From Streptomyces sp. Tue6028 (GTDB taxonomy: Bacteria > Actinomycetota > Actinomycetes > Streptomycetales > Streptomycetaceae): a DNA stretch of 64,000 bases. Made by a program: the position numbers and the translations under genes. Positions within the stretch are counted from its first letter, which is position 1, and each line of letters starts with the position of its first letter. The notes under the pieces were generated by a model, which had not been told where the DNA came from, ran no database searches, and saw only the letters and a program-made list of their open reading frames with translations. Of the stretch, positions 9,798 through 17,481 are shown piece after piece. The stretch covers positions 186,001 to 250,000 of the forward strand of contig NZ_MLCE01000012.1 in the NCBI RefSeq assembly GCF_002300165.1. The letters are read 5' to 3'.

Positions 9798-10685
9798 GTG
9801 AAGACGATCGACGAGCAGTACGACGACGGATACCACGGAGCTCTGTTCACCGCGGAGGCAGCAGAGCAGGCCTGGCTCATGGGTGGATTGGACTCGTTCC
9901 TCGCACCCGCCGTCCGGCAGCGGCTGACCGCCTACCGTGACCTGCGGCACTCCTGTGACACCGCCCATCAGCTCGCGGACGACGCGATGGCGCTGTCGCG
10001 GACTGCGGCCGACTATGGCGCACTGCGCAGGGCATTGTTCTACGACGCTACGCAGCATGGCGCGGAGCCACCGTGGCGCATCGTGCAGCGCGGATCGTTC
10101 GCCGTGCGCATCCGACCACGTCTTCACCGGTGCGCGGAGGCGGCACTTGTGCTGTCCCAGGGCGGGCACGAGGTACCCGCATGGGCTCGCGCCTGGACAT
10201 TCACGGCCCTGTCCAACCCGTTCAACCCGAAGGACCCGGGCACCTGCTTCCCGGTCACCTTGTACCGGCACTTCGAACACACCGAGCCCGCCAAGGACTC
10301 GTACCTGATCGACGCCCCGCCCGAGCTGGAGCAGCACGGCGAGTGGTACCGGCAGATGTTCTACGGATTCCTGGCCCTAGGCATGAAGGTGTCCCTGGGC
10401 GCCGTCACCCACGAGGACACCAAGCGCCGTGTCGTCGAGGGCCCCGACCGCGACAGCTCGCAGGAGTCCGCGCGGCAGCAACGGAAGGCGCCCGAGGCCG
10501 CGCCGCGTGACGCAGACGCCCGGAGAGACTGCCCCGGGACGGGGCAGAAAGGAGAGGTGATCTTCCAAGAACCCGGGGACGACTGGCACGTCAAGTGCCG
10601 CGTATGCGGTACGAGGTGGGCTGGCGGCAGCGACATCGTCCCGTCCCACAATGACCGGCGTTCTGGGTTTCACCACCTCCAATAG
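9798..10685 (+). CDS. Hypothetical protein with C-terminal Cys/His cluster
   Basis: I chose GTG 9798 because AGGGAGGGA lies 6-7 bases upstream; the frame stays open for another 45 bases upstream without a better ribosome site. The 295-residue product is mostly helical and hydrophilic in its first 200 residues and has a charged, Gln/Ala-rich linker (about 215-250). It ends with a cluster C-x20-H-x2-C-x2-C within about residues 250-280 that could bind zinc. It is separated from the secretion operon by 190 bases and may be an unrelated island gene. I do not recognise the family. Confidence 0.5.
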   Translation: MKTIDEQYDDGYHGALFTAEAAEQAWLMGGLDSFLAPAVRQRLTAYRDLRHSCDTAHQLADDAMALSRTAADYGALRRALFYDATQHGAEPPWRIVQRGSFAVRIRPRLHRCAEAALVLSQGGHEVPAWARAWTFTALSNPFNPKDPGTCFPVTLYRHFEHTEPAKDSYLIDAPPELEQHGEWYRQMFYGFLALGMKVSLGAVTHEDTKRRVVEGPDRDSSQESARQQRKAPEAAPRDADARRDCPGTGQKGEVIFQEPGDDWHVKCRVCGTRWAGGSDIVPSHNDRRSGFHHLQ

Positions 10686-10970
10686 CTCCGGGCCCAAGCA
10701 GCGGGGTGCCCCGGCAACCTCTGCGGGCCGTACCGCAGGTGTTCAGCCATCTGGTCCCGCTCACGGAGCGGCCCGAGCAGTCGAAGATCGTCGACCAGGT
10801 CGAACTGTGCAGCTGTATACGCCGTCGTTCACAGGCGGATCGCCATCACCAACGCCAGGACCGCGTAATCCCGGCGATCCAAGACGGCCCCGAGGTGGGC
10901 GACTCCAGCGTAAGGTTCCGGTGGCTGTCGCAAACGCCCTGCCCAGAGACCGCGCCCGCCCCTCCGCTCC

Positions 10971-11021
10971 AGGGATTTGTCAGGGACTTTCAGCGCTGTC
11001 CGAGGGACTTCCGAGGGACTT
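10971..11021. repeat. Four helically phased AGGGAYTT direct repeats
   Basis: Copies of AGGGA(C/T)TT begin at 10971, 10982, 11003 and 11014, so the spacings are 11, 21 and 11 bases. All therefore face the same side of the helix. They lie in the 426-base gene-free stretch between the hypothetical gene ending at 10685 and rnpB, in which I see no other gene (10686-10970 holds nothing recognisable). Phased short repeats beside a stable-RNA gene resemble integrase arm-type sites or cooperative operator sites, but no integrase gene is present in the window. Confidence 0.5.
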
Positions 11022-11056
11022 TTCGCCGCCTAACGCGGCAAGCCCTCGAAAGATCG

Positions 11057-11090
11057 GAAAGGGCCTCCGACGCAGGTCAGAGGCCCTTTC
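11057..11090 (-). terminator. Hairpin terminator downstream of rnpB
   Basis: A perfect 11-base-pair stem GAAAGGGCCTC / GAGGCCCTTTC encloses a 12-base loop. It begins 22 bases beyond the 3' end of RNase P RNA on the minus strand. There is no U-tract, as is usual for high-GC actinobacteria. Position and symmetry make it the likely rnpB terminator. Confidence 0.65.
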
Positions 11091-11111
11091 CAAGGCAAAG
11101 CCGCAGGTAGC

Positions 11112-11525
11112 GGCAGACGAGTCGGGCTGTACGCCGGGTTCTGTCGCCCGGTCGCCTCGCGGCGGCCGGGGAGACGGCCATCCATCTAGGACCGACGTTG
11201 CCGTCGGCCTCGTGCGGTCTACCCGCGGACTCGGGCGGGCAGCCCTCGAACGTCCGCGCAGAGCCGCCTTTTACAGCGGCTCCTCTTGACCTTGCTCCGG
11301 GTGGGGTTTACCTAGCCGCCTGAGTCACCTCAGGCGCTGGTGGTCTCTTACACCACCGTTTCACCCTTACCGAGGACCGAGATCCCCGGCGGTCTGCTTT
11401 CTGTGGCACTGTCCCGCGGGTCACCCCGGGTGGCCGTTAGCCACCACCCTGCCCTGTGGAGCCCGGACGTTCCTCGGGAAGGTCCACAAGGACCTCCACG
11501 CGGCCGTCCGCCCGGCTCGTCTGCC
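11112..11525 (-). ncRNA. rnpB: RNase P RNA (M1 RNA), bacterial class A
   Basis: On the minus strand the two ends pair as helix P1: GGCAGACGAGCCGGGC at the 5' end (11525-11510) with GCCCGACTCGTCTGCC at the 3' end (11127-11112). The conserved class A cores are present, including GAGGAACGTCCGGGCTCC near the 5' end, AAGGGTGAAACGGTGG in the middle, and GGGTAGACCGCACGAGG with CAGAACCCGGCGTACAG near the 3' end. At about 410 nt the length suits an actinobacterial molecule. This catalytic RNA matures the 5' ends of tRNAs. The 3' end of the upstream EamA gene overlaps its first 89 bases on the same strand. Confidence 0.95.
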
Positions 11526-12417
11526 GTGTCGACCATGGTACCGGGCGTGCGGCGCGCCTCGGTCCGGCCGTCGCCGTCGCGAGGACCGAGCCCGCCAGGA
11601 TGAGGGCGAAGGCCGCGAGGACGCCGGGGGTCAGGCTTTCGTCGAGGAAGACGGCGCCGGCCGCCACCGCGACCGCCGGGTTGACGTACGTGATCACCGT
11701 CGCCCTCGTCGGGCCCGCCTCCTTGATGAGTTCCAGGAAGGCGACGAAGGCGACCGCCGTGCAGACGACACCCAGGCCGGCGAGGGCGGCCAGGACCTGC
11801 CCGGACGGGACTGTCTCCGGCCGGGTGGCCGCCGCGGCGGGGGCGTAGACCAGCGCCGCCAGGGCCAGGCAGGGCGCCGTGAGGTGGAGTGATGGCACGT
11901 CCTTCAGATGGCGTGCCGCGATCACCGGTGCCGTGGCGTACCCGACGACCGTGAGCAGCACCTCGGCCAGGGAACGGGCGTCGCCGCCGGTCAGGTGCGG
12001 GACGGTGAGGACCGCGACGCCGGACATGCCGAGGGCGAGGCCCGTGACGCGGCGGGCACCGAGCCGTTCCGTGTCGCCGAGGAGGCGGGCGGCGAGCACG
12101 CCCACGATGGGGACGCCCGCGATCAGCAGGCCCGCCGTGGAGCTCGACAGATGGCGTTCGGCGTCGGTCAGGGTCCACCAGGGGCCGATGATCTCGATGC
12201 ACGAGAACGCCAGCATGGGGCGCCAGTGGGTGCGGACGTTGCGGGCCAGGCCGCCCTGGCGTATCGCGAAGGGGAGCAGCAGCGCGGCGCCGAGCGCACA
12301 GCGCGTGAACACCACCGCGGACGGGGACACGGCGTCCACCGCCACCTTGATCATCAGGTAGGGGATGCCCCAGACCACTCCCATGAGGGAGAAGAGAAAC
12401 CAGCCGCGTGCAGTCAT
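11437..12417 (-). CDS. EamA/DMT-superfamily transporter
   Basis: This 326-residue protein carries about ten membrane helices arranged as two EamA repeats (roughly residues 5-140 and 150-290). The second repeat contains the family-like segment RATVITYVNPAVAVAAG. Members export amino acids or small metabolites; the substrate cannot be read from sequence. The last 35 or so residues are hydrophilic, lie beyond the usual EamA end, and are encoded by the 5' domain of rnpB because the reading frame does not stop until 11437. The gene starts 25 bases after the AraC-family regulator on the same strand, so the two probably form an operon with the regulator acting on the exporter. Confidence 0.85.
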   Translation of the reverse strand: MTARGWFLFSLMGVVWGIPYLMIKVAVDAVSPSAVVFTRCALGAALLLPFAIRQGGLARNVRTHWRPMLAFSCIEIIGPWWTLTDAERHLSSSTAGLLIAGVPIVGVLAARLLGDTERLGARRVTGLALGMSGVAVLTVPHLTGGDARSLAEVLLTVVGYATAPVIAARHLKDVPSLHLTAPCLALAALVYAPAAAATRPETVPSGQVLAALAGLGVVCTAVAFVAFLELIKEAGPTRATVITYVNPAVAVAAGAVFLDESLTPGVLAAFALILAGSVLATATAGPRRAARPVPWSTRQTSRADGRVEVLVDLPEERPGSTGQGGG

Positions 12418-12442
12418 GCGGGCAGTTTCGGCCGCCCGGCCC

Positions 12443-13294
12443 TCAGGAGTCTTGAACGCTGTTGCGGTACGCCGTCGCCGCCACGCTCGCCCGGTACGCC
12501 GCCGGCGTCACGCCGAGCACCCGCCGGAACCAGCGGGTCAGGTGCGCCTGGTCGGCGAAGCCCACGAGCGGGGCGACCTCGGCGGGGCGCAGACCGGAGT
12601 CCAGCAGTCCGCGGGCACGGTTCACCCGGTACTGGGCCAGCCAGGCGTACGGCGGTATCCCCGTGGCCGTGCGGAAGGCGCGCAGCAGTTGGTAGCGGGA
12701 CAGGCCCAGGTCGGCGGCGAGCGCGGCGAGCGAGGGGGGTGCCTGGAGTTCGTCGGCCAGGCGGTCCCGTACCGCGCGGGCTATGTGGGCCGCCCCGGTG
12801 ACCGTGTCGCACGCGGCGCGGGCCGTGGAGTGGCGGCGGGCCAGGCCGGTGAGCAGCCAGGGGAGGACGGACTCGGCTTCCAGGGGATCGGGGCAGGCGC
12901 TGAGTTCGGTGTGGGCGGCGCGGAGCGCGGCGGCCAGCTCGGGGTCGTCGAGGAGCGGCTCCCGGAAGTGCGGCAGGCCGCCGAGGGTGCCGTCGGCGAG
13001 CAGGGAGGGCTCGGCGTACAGGGCGCGGTAGGCGTAGCCGTCGGTGGCGTTGCCGGGGCCGCCGGTGTGCATCTCGCCGGGGGCCAGGACGACGATCGAG
13101 CCGGGCCCGGTGCGGATGTGGCCGCCGCGGTAGTCGATGATCTCGGACCCGCCGACGCAGACGCCGATGGTGAACTCCTCGTGGGCGTGCGGGGCGTAGA
13201 CGTGCCGGTCGAACCGGGCGGTCAGGAGGTCGAGCGGCGGCCCGCAGCGCCCCAGCCGCGCCCTGGTCCACAACGCCTGCTCACGTCCGCCCAC
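12443..13294 (-). CDS. AraC-family transcriptional regulator
   Basis: Starting at GTG 13294, which has GGGAGG seven bases upstream, the protein has 283 residues. The N-terminal cupin sensor domain (about 20-130) contains HAHEEFTIGVCVGG and the strand SIVVLAPGEMHTGGP. The C-terminal double helix-turn-helix (about 185-280) contains LAADLGLSRYQLLRAFRTAT and VGFADQAHLTRWFRRVLGVT. This is the usual layout of AraC_binding plus HTH_18 regulators that sense a small ligand. It is co-oriented with the EamA exporter 25 bases downstream, suggesting local control of that exporter. Confidence 0.85.
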   Translation of the reverse strand: MGGREQALWTRARLGRCGPPLDLLTARFDRHVYAPHAHEEFTIGVCVGGSEIIDYRGGHIRTGPGSIVVLAPGEMHTGGPGNATDGYAYRALYAEPSLLADGTLGGLPHFREPLLDDPELAAALRAAHTELSACPDPLEAESVLPWLLTGLARRHSTARAACDTVTGAAHIARAVRDRLADELQAPPSLAALAADLGLSRYQLLRAFRTATGIPPYAWLAQYRVNRARGLLDSGLRPAEVAPLVGFADQAHLTRWFRRVLGVTPAAYRASVAATAYRNSVQDS

Positions 13295-13412
13295 CGCACA
13301 CCTCCCTGGCGGGTGCAACGCCTGGAGGTCCCTTTTCCATGCCGCGGGCGGGTGGCCTGACCGCGGCATGGACGAAGTGGGCGTGCCGCGGTACGGAAGG
13401 CGGCGCGGGCGG

Positions 13413-13991
13413 TCAGAGGAAGTCCGACGTGTCCAGTTCGAAGGCGAAGGGCTCCGGGAGGGAGAGGGGCTTGCCGAGGGGAAGCGTGCAGTGCCGTCGG
13501 TAGTCGTCGTTCTCCGGGTCTCCGAACAGCGTGATCGCCGAGGCGTCGCGGTCGACGAGCAGGTAGAGGGGGATGCCGCCGCGGGCGTAGCAGCGGCGTT
13601 TGGCCTCGCGGTCGACCTCGGGCTTCGTCGACGTCACTTCGAGGACCATGGAGACTCCGTCGCACGGCATCCAGGAGTCGGCGCCCCGGTAGAGCCGCAG
13701 CTCCGCGGGCGCGAACGTGCCGTCGGGGATCACATAATTCTTCGGGCAGCCGCCCCCGCTCCGCAATTTCAGGCCCTTGTTCCCCGAGAAATCCATGTCG
13801 GTGCGAGACCGCCGGATCACTTGTTTCATGACACGGTTGATGTAGTCCTCGTGATCCCCGTCCGGCGGCGGTGTCACAACGATCTCCCCCTCGATCAGTT
13901 CGGCCCGGAACCCCTCCGGGGTGTCGAGGGACAGGAAGATGTCCAGCAGGCCTTCGGCCGGCGTGGTGGGCTCGTGCGCCACGGCAGTCAT
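13413..13991 (-). CDS. Uma2-family (DUF820) restriction-endonuclease-fold protein
   Basis: I placed the start at ATG 13991, preceded by GGAGGGG at a 7-base distance, giving 192 residues. The chain has the Uma2 pattern: an early ELIEGEIVVTPPPDGDHE block, the acidic residue of VIPDGTF, then MVLEVTSTKPEVDREAKRR with a PD-(D/E)xK-like E-x-K arrangement, and the closing PLYLLVDRDASAITLF. Uma2 proteins are abundant in Streptomyces and have a PD-(D/E)xK nuclease fold, yet their physiological role is undefined. It stands alone between AraC and the RNB gene. Confidence 0.8.
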   Translation of the reverse strand: MTAVAHEPTTPAEGLLDIFLSLDTPEGFRAELIEGEIVVTPPPDGDHEDYINRVMKQVIRRSRTDMDFSGNKGLKLRSGGGCPKNYVIPDGTFAPAELRLYRGADSWMPCDGVSMVLEVTSTKPEVDREAKRRCYARGGIPLYLLVDRDASAITLFGDPENDDYRRHCTLPLGKPLSLPEPFAFELDTSDFL

Positions 13992-14162
13992 GTCACGCCC
14001 CTCCTTCGGTCGTTCGCCAGACTGGGACACCGGAAGACCACCTGACCATGAGATCGGGAACCGTTCCCTCGATCGTGGCACACGATCACGGTCTCCGTCA
14101 GGGACGCGCGGACGCGGCGGACCCCCGCTCGACGGCCGGCGCCGTCCGGCCCGTACGGGAGA

Positions 14163-15593
14163 TCACGCGGGCGCGAACTCCACCTTCGCCGTGCCCGGGT
14201 CCGCCTGGGTGAGGCGTACCCGCAGGCGTTCGCCCAGGGGGAGTTCCGTCGTCCCCCCGGCGATCCGGGCGAAGACCGCCGGGGACTCCAACTGCACTGT
14301 CCCGACGGTGGGTTCGTCGTCCCGTACGTCGACCACACAGGCCTCGAAGAGGTCGCCCACGCGGTCCTTCAGCAGCGCGGCCTCCACGATGTCGACGCAC
14401 TCGCGCTCCACGGTGCCCGCGCGCCGGGTGCCCTCCGCCATCACCTTGGGGAGGTCGTCGAGGGCCGCGAGGACCCACTCGGGCGGCGGCCCGTCTGCGG
14501 CCGCCGCGAGGCAGAGCTCCGAGGCGTACCGGTCGGCGAGCCGGCGCAACGGGGCCGTGCAGTGGGCGTAGGGCGCGGCGACGGCGGAGTGGATCGTGGT
14601 CTTCGGTCGGACGCCGTCCCGGAACACGGTGTAGCCCGCGCCGCGCAGCAGTGTCGTGCACTCCTGGAGGAAGGCGGCATGGTGCGGCCAGTGCGGGTCG
14701 AGGGAGCGGATGAGCTCCGCGTACGAGACGTGATGCGGCCAGCGGATGCGCAGGGCCTTGGCCGTGCGGCGGAGACGGCCCACCGCGCCGTCGGGGGCGG
14801 TGGGCAGCGTACGCAGGATCCCCGTGCCGTGCGAGAGCATCAGTTCGGCCGCCGCCATGCCGGTGAGCAGGGAGAGCTGCGCGTTCCAGCACTCCACGGG
14901 GAGCGGGGCGCGGTAGACGAGTTCGTACGCCCCGTCCTCGTCGAGGATCTCCTGTTCGGGCACGTTGAGCGAGACGCCGCCGCGCTCGGCCTCCAGCCGT
15001 TCGCGTGCCTGCCCGATGTCCTTGAGGAGAGCCAGGGGTTCCTCCGCCCTCCCCTCCCCGATCTGCTTCTGCGCCTGCTTGTGGTCGAGCCGGGCCCGGC
15101 TGCGTACGAGGGCACGGTGGACGTCGGTCGCCGTCGTACGGCCGTCCGCGTCGAGGTCGATCGTCCACAGGACGGCCGGACGGGTCCGGTCCGGGAGCAG
15201 GCTGGCGGCGTCCTCGGACAGGGCCGCCGGGTGCAGCGGCACCCTCTCGTCGGGGAAGTAGAGCGTGGTCACGCGCCGGTGGGCCTCGGCGTCGAGGGCG
15301 CCGCCGGGGGCGACGAAGGCAGCGACGTCGGCGATGGCGTACCGGACGCGGTAGCCGCCGCGCCGCCGGGACAGGTGCATCGCCTGGTCGAGGTCCATGG
15401 AGCCCGGCGGGTCGATGGTGAACAGGGGGATGTCCGTCGCGTCGTCGGAGGGCAGCCGGGGAGCCCGCCCGGCCTCCTCCAGGACGTCGGGCGGGAAGCC
15501 TTCGGGCACACCCAGCTCGGTGCGCAGCGCGCGCAGCGCGGCCCGCAGGGGAGCCTCCGGTGCACCGGTGACGCGCATGTGACGTCGGGGCAT
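14163..15593 (-). CDS. RNB-domain exoribonuclease (RNase II/R type)
   Basis: With the start at ATG 15593 the protein has 476 residues. The RNB catalytic domain spans about residues 40-360. It opens with DIPLFTIDPPGSMDLDQAMH, whose clustered aspartates bind the catalytic metal, and includes YAIADVAAFV and the arginine-rich APLRRLADRYASELCLA. A short beta-barrel end (about 400-476) stands in for the S1 domain. Cold-shock domains at the N-terminus, found in enterobacterial RNase II, are missing, as in the short actinobacterial enzymes. It should degrade RNA 3' to 5'. The weak ribosome site leaves MRVTG (15578) as an alternative start. Confidence 0.85.
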   Translation of the reverse strand: MPRRHMRVTGAPEAPLRAALRALRTELGVPEGFPPDVLEEAGRAPRLPSDDATDIPLFTIDPPGSMDLDQAMHLSRRRGGYRVRYAIADVAAFVAPGGALDAEAHRRVTTLYFPDERVPLHPAALSEDAASLLPDRTRPAVLWTIDLDADGRTTATDVHRALVRSRARLDHKQAQKQIGEGRAEEPLALLKDIGQARERLEAERGGVSLNVPEQEILDEDGAYELVYRAPLPVECWNAQLSLLTGMAAAELMLSHGTGILRTLPTAPDGAVGRLRRTAKALRIRWPHHVSYAELIRSLDPHWPHHAAFLQECTTLLRGAGYTVFRDGVRPKTTIHSAVAAPYAHCTAPLRRLADRYASELCLAAAADGPPPEWVLAALDDLPKVMAEGTRRAGTVERECVDIVEAALLKDRVGDLFEACVVDVRDDEPTVGTVQLESPAVFARIAGGTTELPLGERLRVRLTQADPGTAKVEFAPA

Positions 15594-15702
15594 GGGTCGA
15601 GCGTAGGACGAGCGCCACCGGGCGGCACTCCGGGCGCGGAACGGTGTGCCCGGCACCCTTTAGGCTGGCGCGGGGCCACACCACCGTTAGGAGAACACCA
15701 CC

Positions 15703-16503
15703 GTGCTCGTGCTGCTGCCGCCCTCCGAAGGCAAGGCCCCCTCCGGCAGGGGGGCCGCGCTGAAGCTGGAGTCGCTGTCCCTGCCCGGTCTCACCGAGGC
15801 ACGGCAGGCGGTCCTGGACGAGCTGGTCGACCTGTGCGCGGGCGACGAGGAGAAGGCCCGCGAGGTCCTCGGGCTGAGCGAGGGGCTGCGCGGCGAGATC
15901 GCGAAGAACACGGAGCTGCGCGCCGCGGGGGCCCGGCCGGCCGGCGAGATCTACACGGGTGTCCTGTACGACGCCCTGGACCTGGGTTCGCTGGACGCGT
16001 CCGCCAAGCGGCGCGCGAGCCGGTCGCTCCTGGTGTTCTCGGGGCTGTGGGGCGCGGTCCGGGTGACCGACCGCATCCCCTCGTACCGCTGCTCGATGGG
16101 CGTGAAGCTGCCGGGGCTCGGGGCGCTCGGCACGCACTGGCGTACTCCGATGGCCACCGCGCTGCCCGAGGCGGCCGGCGACGGACTCGTCCTGGACCTG
16201 CGTTCCTCCGCGTACACGGCGGCGTGGAAGCCGAAGGGCGAGCTGGCGGGGCGGACGGCGACCGTGCGGGTGCTGCACACGCAGCTGGTCGACGGGGTGG
16301 AGAAGCGCTCGGTCGTCAGCCACTTCAACAAGGCGACCAAGGGCAGGATCGTCCGCAGCCTCCTCAGCGCCGGTATCGCGCCCAAGGGCCCGGCGGAGCT
16401 GGTGGAGGCGCTGCGGGACCTCGGGTACACGGTGGAGGCGGAGGCGCCCGGCCGGGCGGGCAGGCCGTGGGCGCTGGACGTGGTGGTGACGGAGATCCAC
16501 TGA
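15703..16503 (+). CDS. yaaA: YaaA/DUF328 peroxide-stress protein
   Basis: This 266-residue protein begins at GTG behind TAGGAG. It has the YaaA hallmarks MLVLLPPSEGK at the start, IYTGVLYDALD, LLVFSGLWGAVRVTDRIPSYR, VLDLRSSAYTAAW and the closing SHFNKATKGRIVRSLL. In E. coli YaaA lowers free iron and protects DNA during hydrogen peroxide stress; the protein is reported to bind DNA. The sequence looks complete. It is divergent from the RNB gene and followed by a 14-base tandem repeat. Confidence 0.85.
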   Translation: MLVLLPPSEGKAPSGRGAALKLESLSLPGLTEARQAVLDELVDLCAGDEEKAREVLGLSEGLRGEIAKNTELRAAGARPAGEIYTGVLYDALDLGSLDASAKRRASRSLLVFSGLWGAVRVTDRIPSYRCSMGVKLPGLGALGTHWRTPMATALPEAAGDGLVLDLRSSAYTAAWKPKGELAGRTATVRVLHTQLVDGVEKRSVVSHFNKATKGRIVRSLLSAGIAPKGPAELVEALRDLGYTVEAEAPGRAGRPWALDVVVTEIH

Positions 16504-16528
16504 GCCGGGCCGCGGCGCCCGGTGCGCG

Positions 16529-16598
16529 GCGGCTCGTGCCGGGCGGCTCTTGCCAGGCGGCTCTTGCCAGGAGGCTCTTGCCGGGCGGCTCTTGCCAG
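16529..16598. repeat. Five tandem 14-base repeats downstream of yaaA
   Basis: Units of GCGGCTCTTGCCAG (with variants GCGGCTCGTGCCGG and GAGGCTCTTGCCGG) begin at 16529, 16543, 16557, 16571 and 16585, an exact 14-base period. A sixth degenerate unit follows. The array starts 25 bases after the yaaA stop and precedes the eda promoter. A 14-base unit would shift frame, so it is unlikely to be coding. Confidence 0.8.
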
Positions 16599-16659
16599 GC
16601 GGGCCGTGGCGGGTGCCTCGGGCCGGGTGGGTCGGCCGGGTCGGCATACAGCAGGTGAT

Positions 16660-16693
16660 TGCAGCATGTGCAACGTCCTTTGCGCATGCTGCA
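16660..16693. promoter_or_regulatory. Strong inverted repeat, putative operator of the aldolase gene
   Basis: The left arm TGCAGCATGTGCAA (16660-16673) pairs with the right arm TTGCGCATGCTGCA (16680-16693), 13 of 14 matches around a 6-base spacer. The left arm extended by one T is itself a palindrome, TTGCA-GCATG-TGCAA. The element ends 21 bases before the eda start codon and so covers the expected promoter and transcript start. The regulator is unknown. Confidence 0.65.
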
Positions 16694-16714
16694 CACCCCG
16701 GGCAGGATGAGGCC

Positions 16715-17368
16715 ATGACTTCGCCGCTGCCCTCCTTCTCGCCTGCCTCCGTGCTGGATCTCGCGCCGGTCGTCCCCGTCGTCGTGGTCGAGGACGCCGC
16801 CGACGCCGTCCCGCTCGCGCGGGCGCTGGTCGCCGGCGGGCTGCCCGCGATCGAGGTGACGCTGCGGACCCCGGCCGCCCTCCCCGCGATCGGGGCGATC
16901 GCCGCGGAGGTCCCGGACGCCGTGGTCGGTGCGGGCACGGTCCTCTCCCCCGCGCACGTCGCGGAGTCGGTGGCCGCGGGGGCCCGCTTCCTCGTCAGCC
17001 CCGGCTGGACGGACGCGCTGCTGGCCGCCATGGCGGCGTCCGGGGTGCCGTTCCTGCCCGGGGTGTCCACGACGTCGGAGGTCGTGGCGCTGCTGGAGCG
17101 GGGCGTGCGCGAGATGAAGTTCTTCCCGGCGCAGGCGGCGGGCGGTACGGAATATCTCAAGTCGCTGGCGGGCCCGCTGCCGCAGGCGCGGTTCTGCCCG
17201 ACGGGCGGCATCGGTCCGGCCTCCGCGCCGGAGTACCTCTCCCTTCCCAACGTCGGCTGCGTGGGCGGGAGTTGGATGCTCCCGCAGGACGCGGTCGCCG
17301 GGCGGGACTGGGACCGGATCGAGGCTCTGGCGCGGGAGGCCGCGGCGCTCAGGTCAACACTGGGATGA
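16715..17368 (+). CDS. eda: KDPG/KHG aldolase (2-dehydro-3-deoxyphosphogluconate aldolase)
   Basis: The ATG at 16715 follows GGATGAGG and gives 217 residues. The TIM-barrel shows the Eda motifs: PVVVVEDAADAVPLARALVA, GLPAIEVTLRTP with the catalytic-site Glu, VGAGTVLSP, FLPGVSTTSEV, and the Schiff-base lysine in REMKFFPAQAAGG, followed by CPTGGI. The enzyme splits 2-keto-3-deoxy-6-phosphogluconate into pyruvate and glyceraldehyde-3-phosphate. No Entner-Doudoroff dehydratase gene is adjacent, so the physiological substrate may come from uronate or other sugar-acid catabolism. A palindromic operator lies just upstream. Confidence 0.9.
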   Translation: MTSPLPSFSPASVLDLAPVVPVVVVEDAADAVPLARALVAGGLPAIEVTLRTPAALPAIGAIAAEVPDAVVGAGTVLSPAHVAESVAAGARFLVSPGWTDALLAAMAASGVPFLPGVSTTSEVVALLERGVREMKFFPAQAAGGTEYLKSLAGPLPQARFCPTGGIGPASAPEYLSLPNVGCVGGSWMLPQDAVAGRDWDRIEALAREAAALRSTLG

Positions 17369-17481
17369 CGACCCCGCAGTCGCTGCTCGGATGACGACCG
17401 CGCAGTCGCCACTCGGATGACGACCGCACAGGCCGTCATGCGGGCGACCTTGCCGAAAGCCGCCACTGGGACGACGACCGC
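17369..17481. repeat. Degenerate echo of the quinone oxidoreductase 3' end
   Basis: The 113 bases between the convergent eda and oxidoreductase genes are made of imperfect copies of the oxidoreductase C-terminal coding sequence. On the minus strand GGCTTTCGGCAAGGTCG recurs once after the stop, and GCGGTCGTCATCCGAGTGGC-like units recur about three times more, at a period near 27 bases. I see no independent gene or clear terminator here. Confidence 0.7.

Noticed and set aside
10686..10970. Possible coding region between the hypothetical gene and rnpB
   Set aside because: Frames here lack ribosome sites and start/stop logic and show no family resemblance; the stretch appears non-coding.
14098..17466. 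Minus-strand open frame of more than 1100 codons across RNB, yaaA and eda
   Set aside because: It runs through three well-supported genes in other frames and is arginine/proline-rich shadow sequence.
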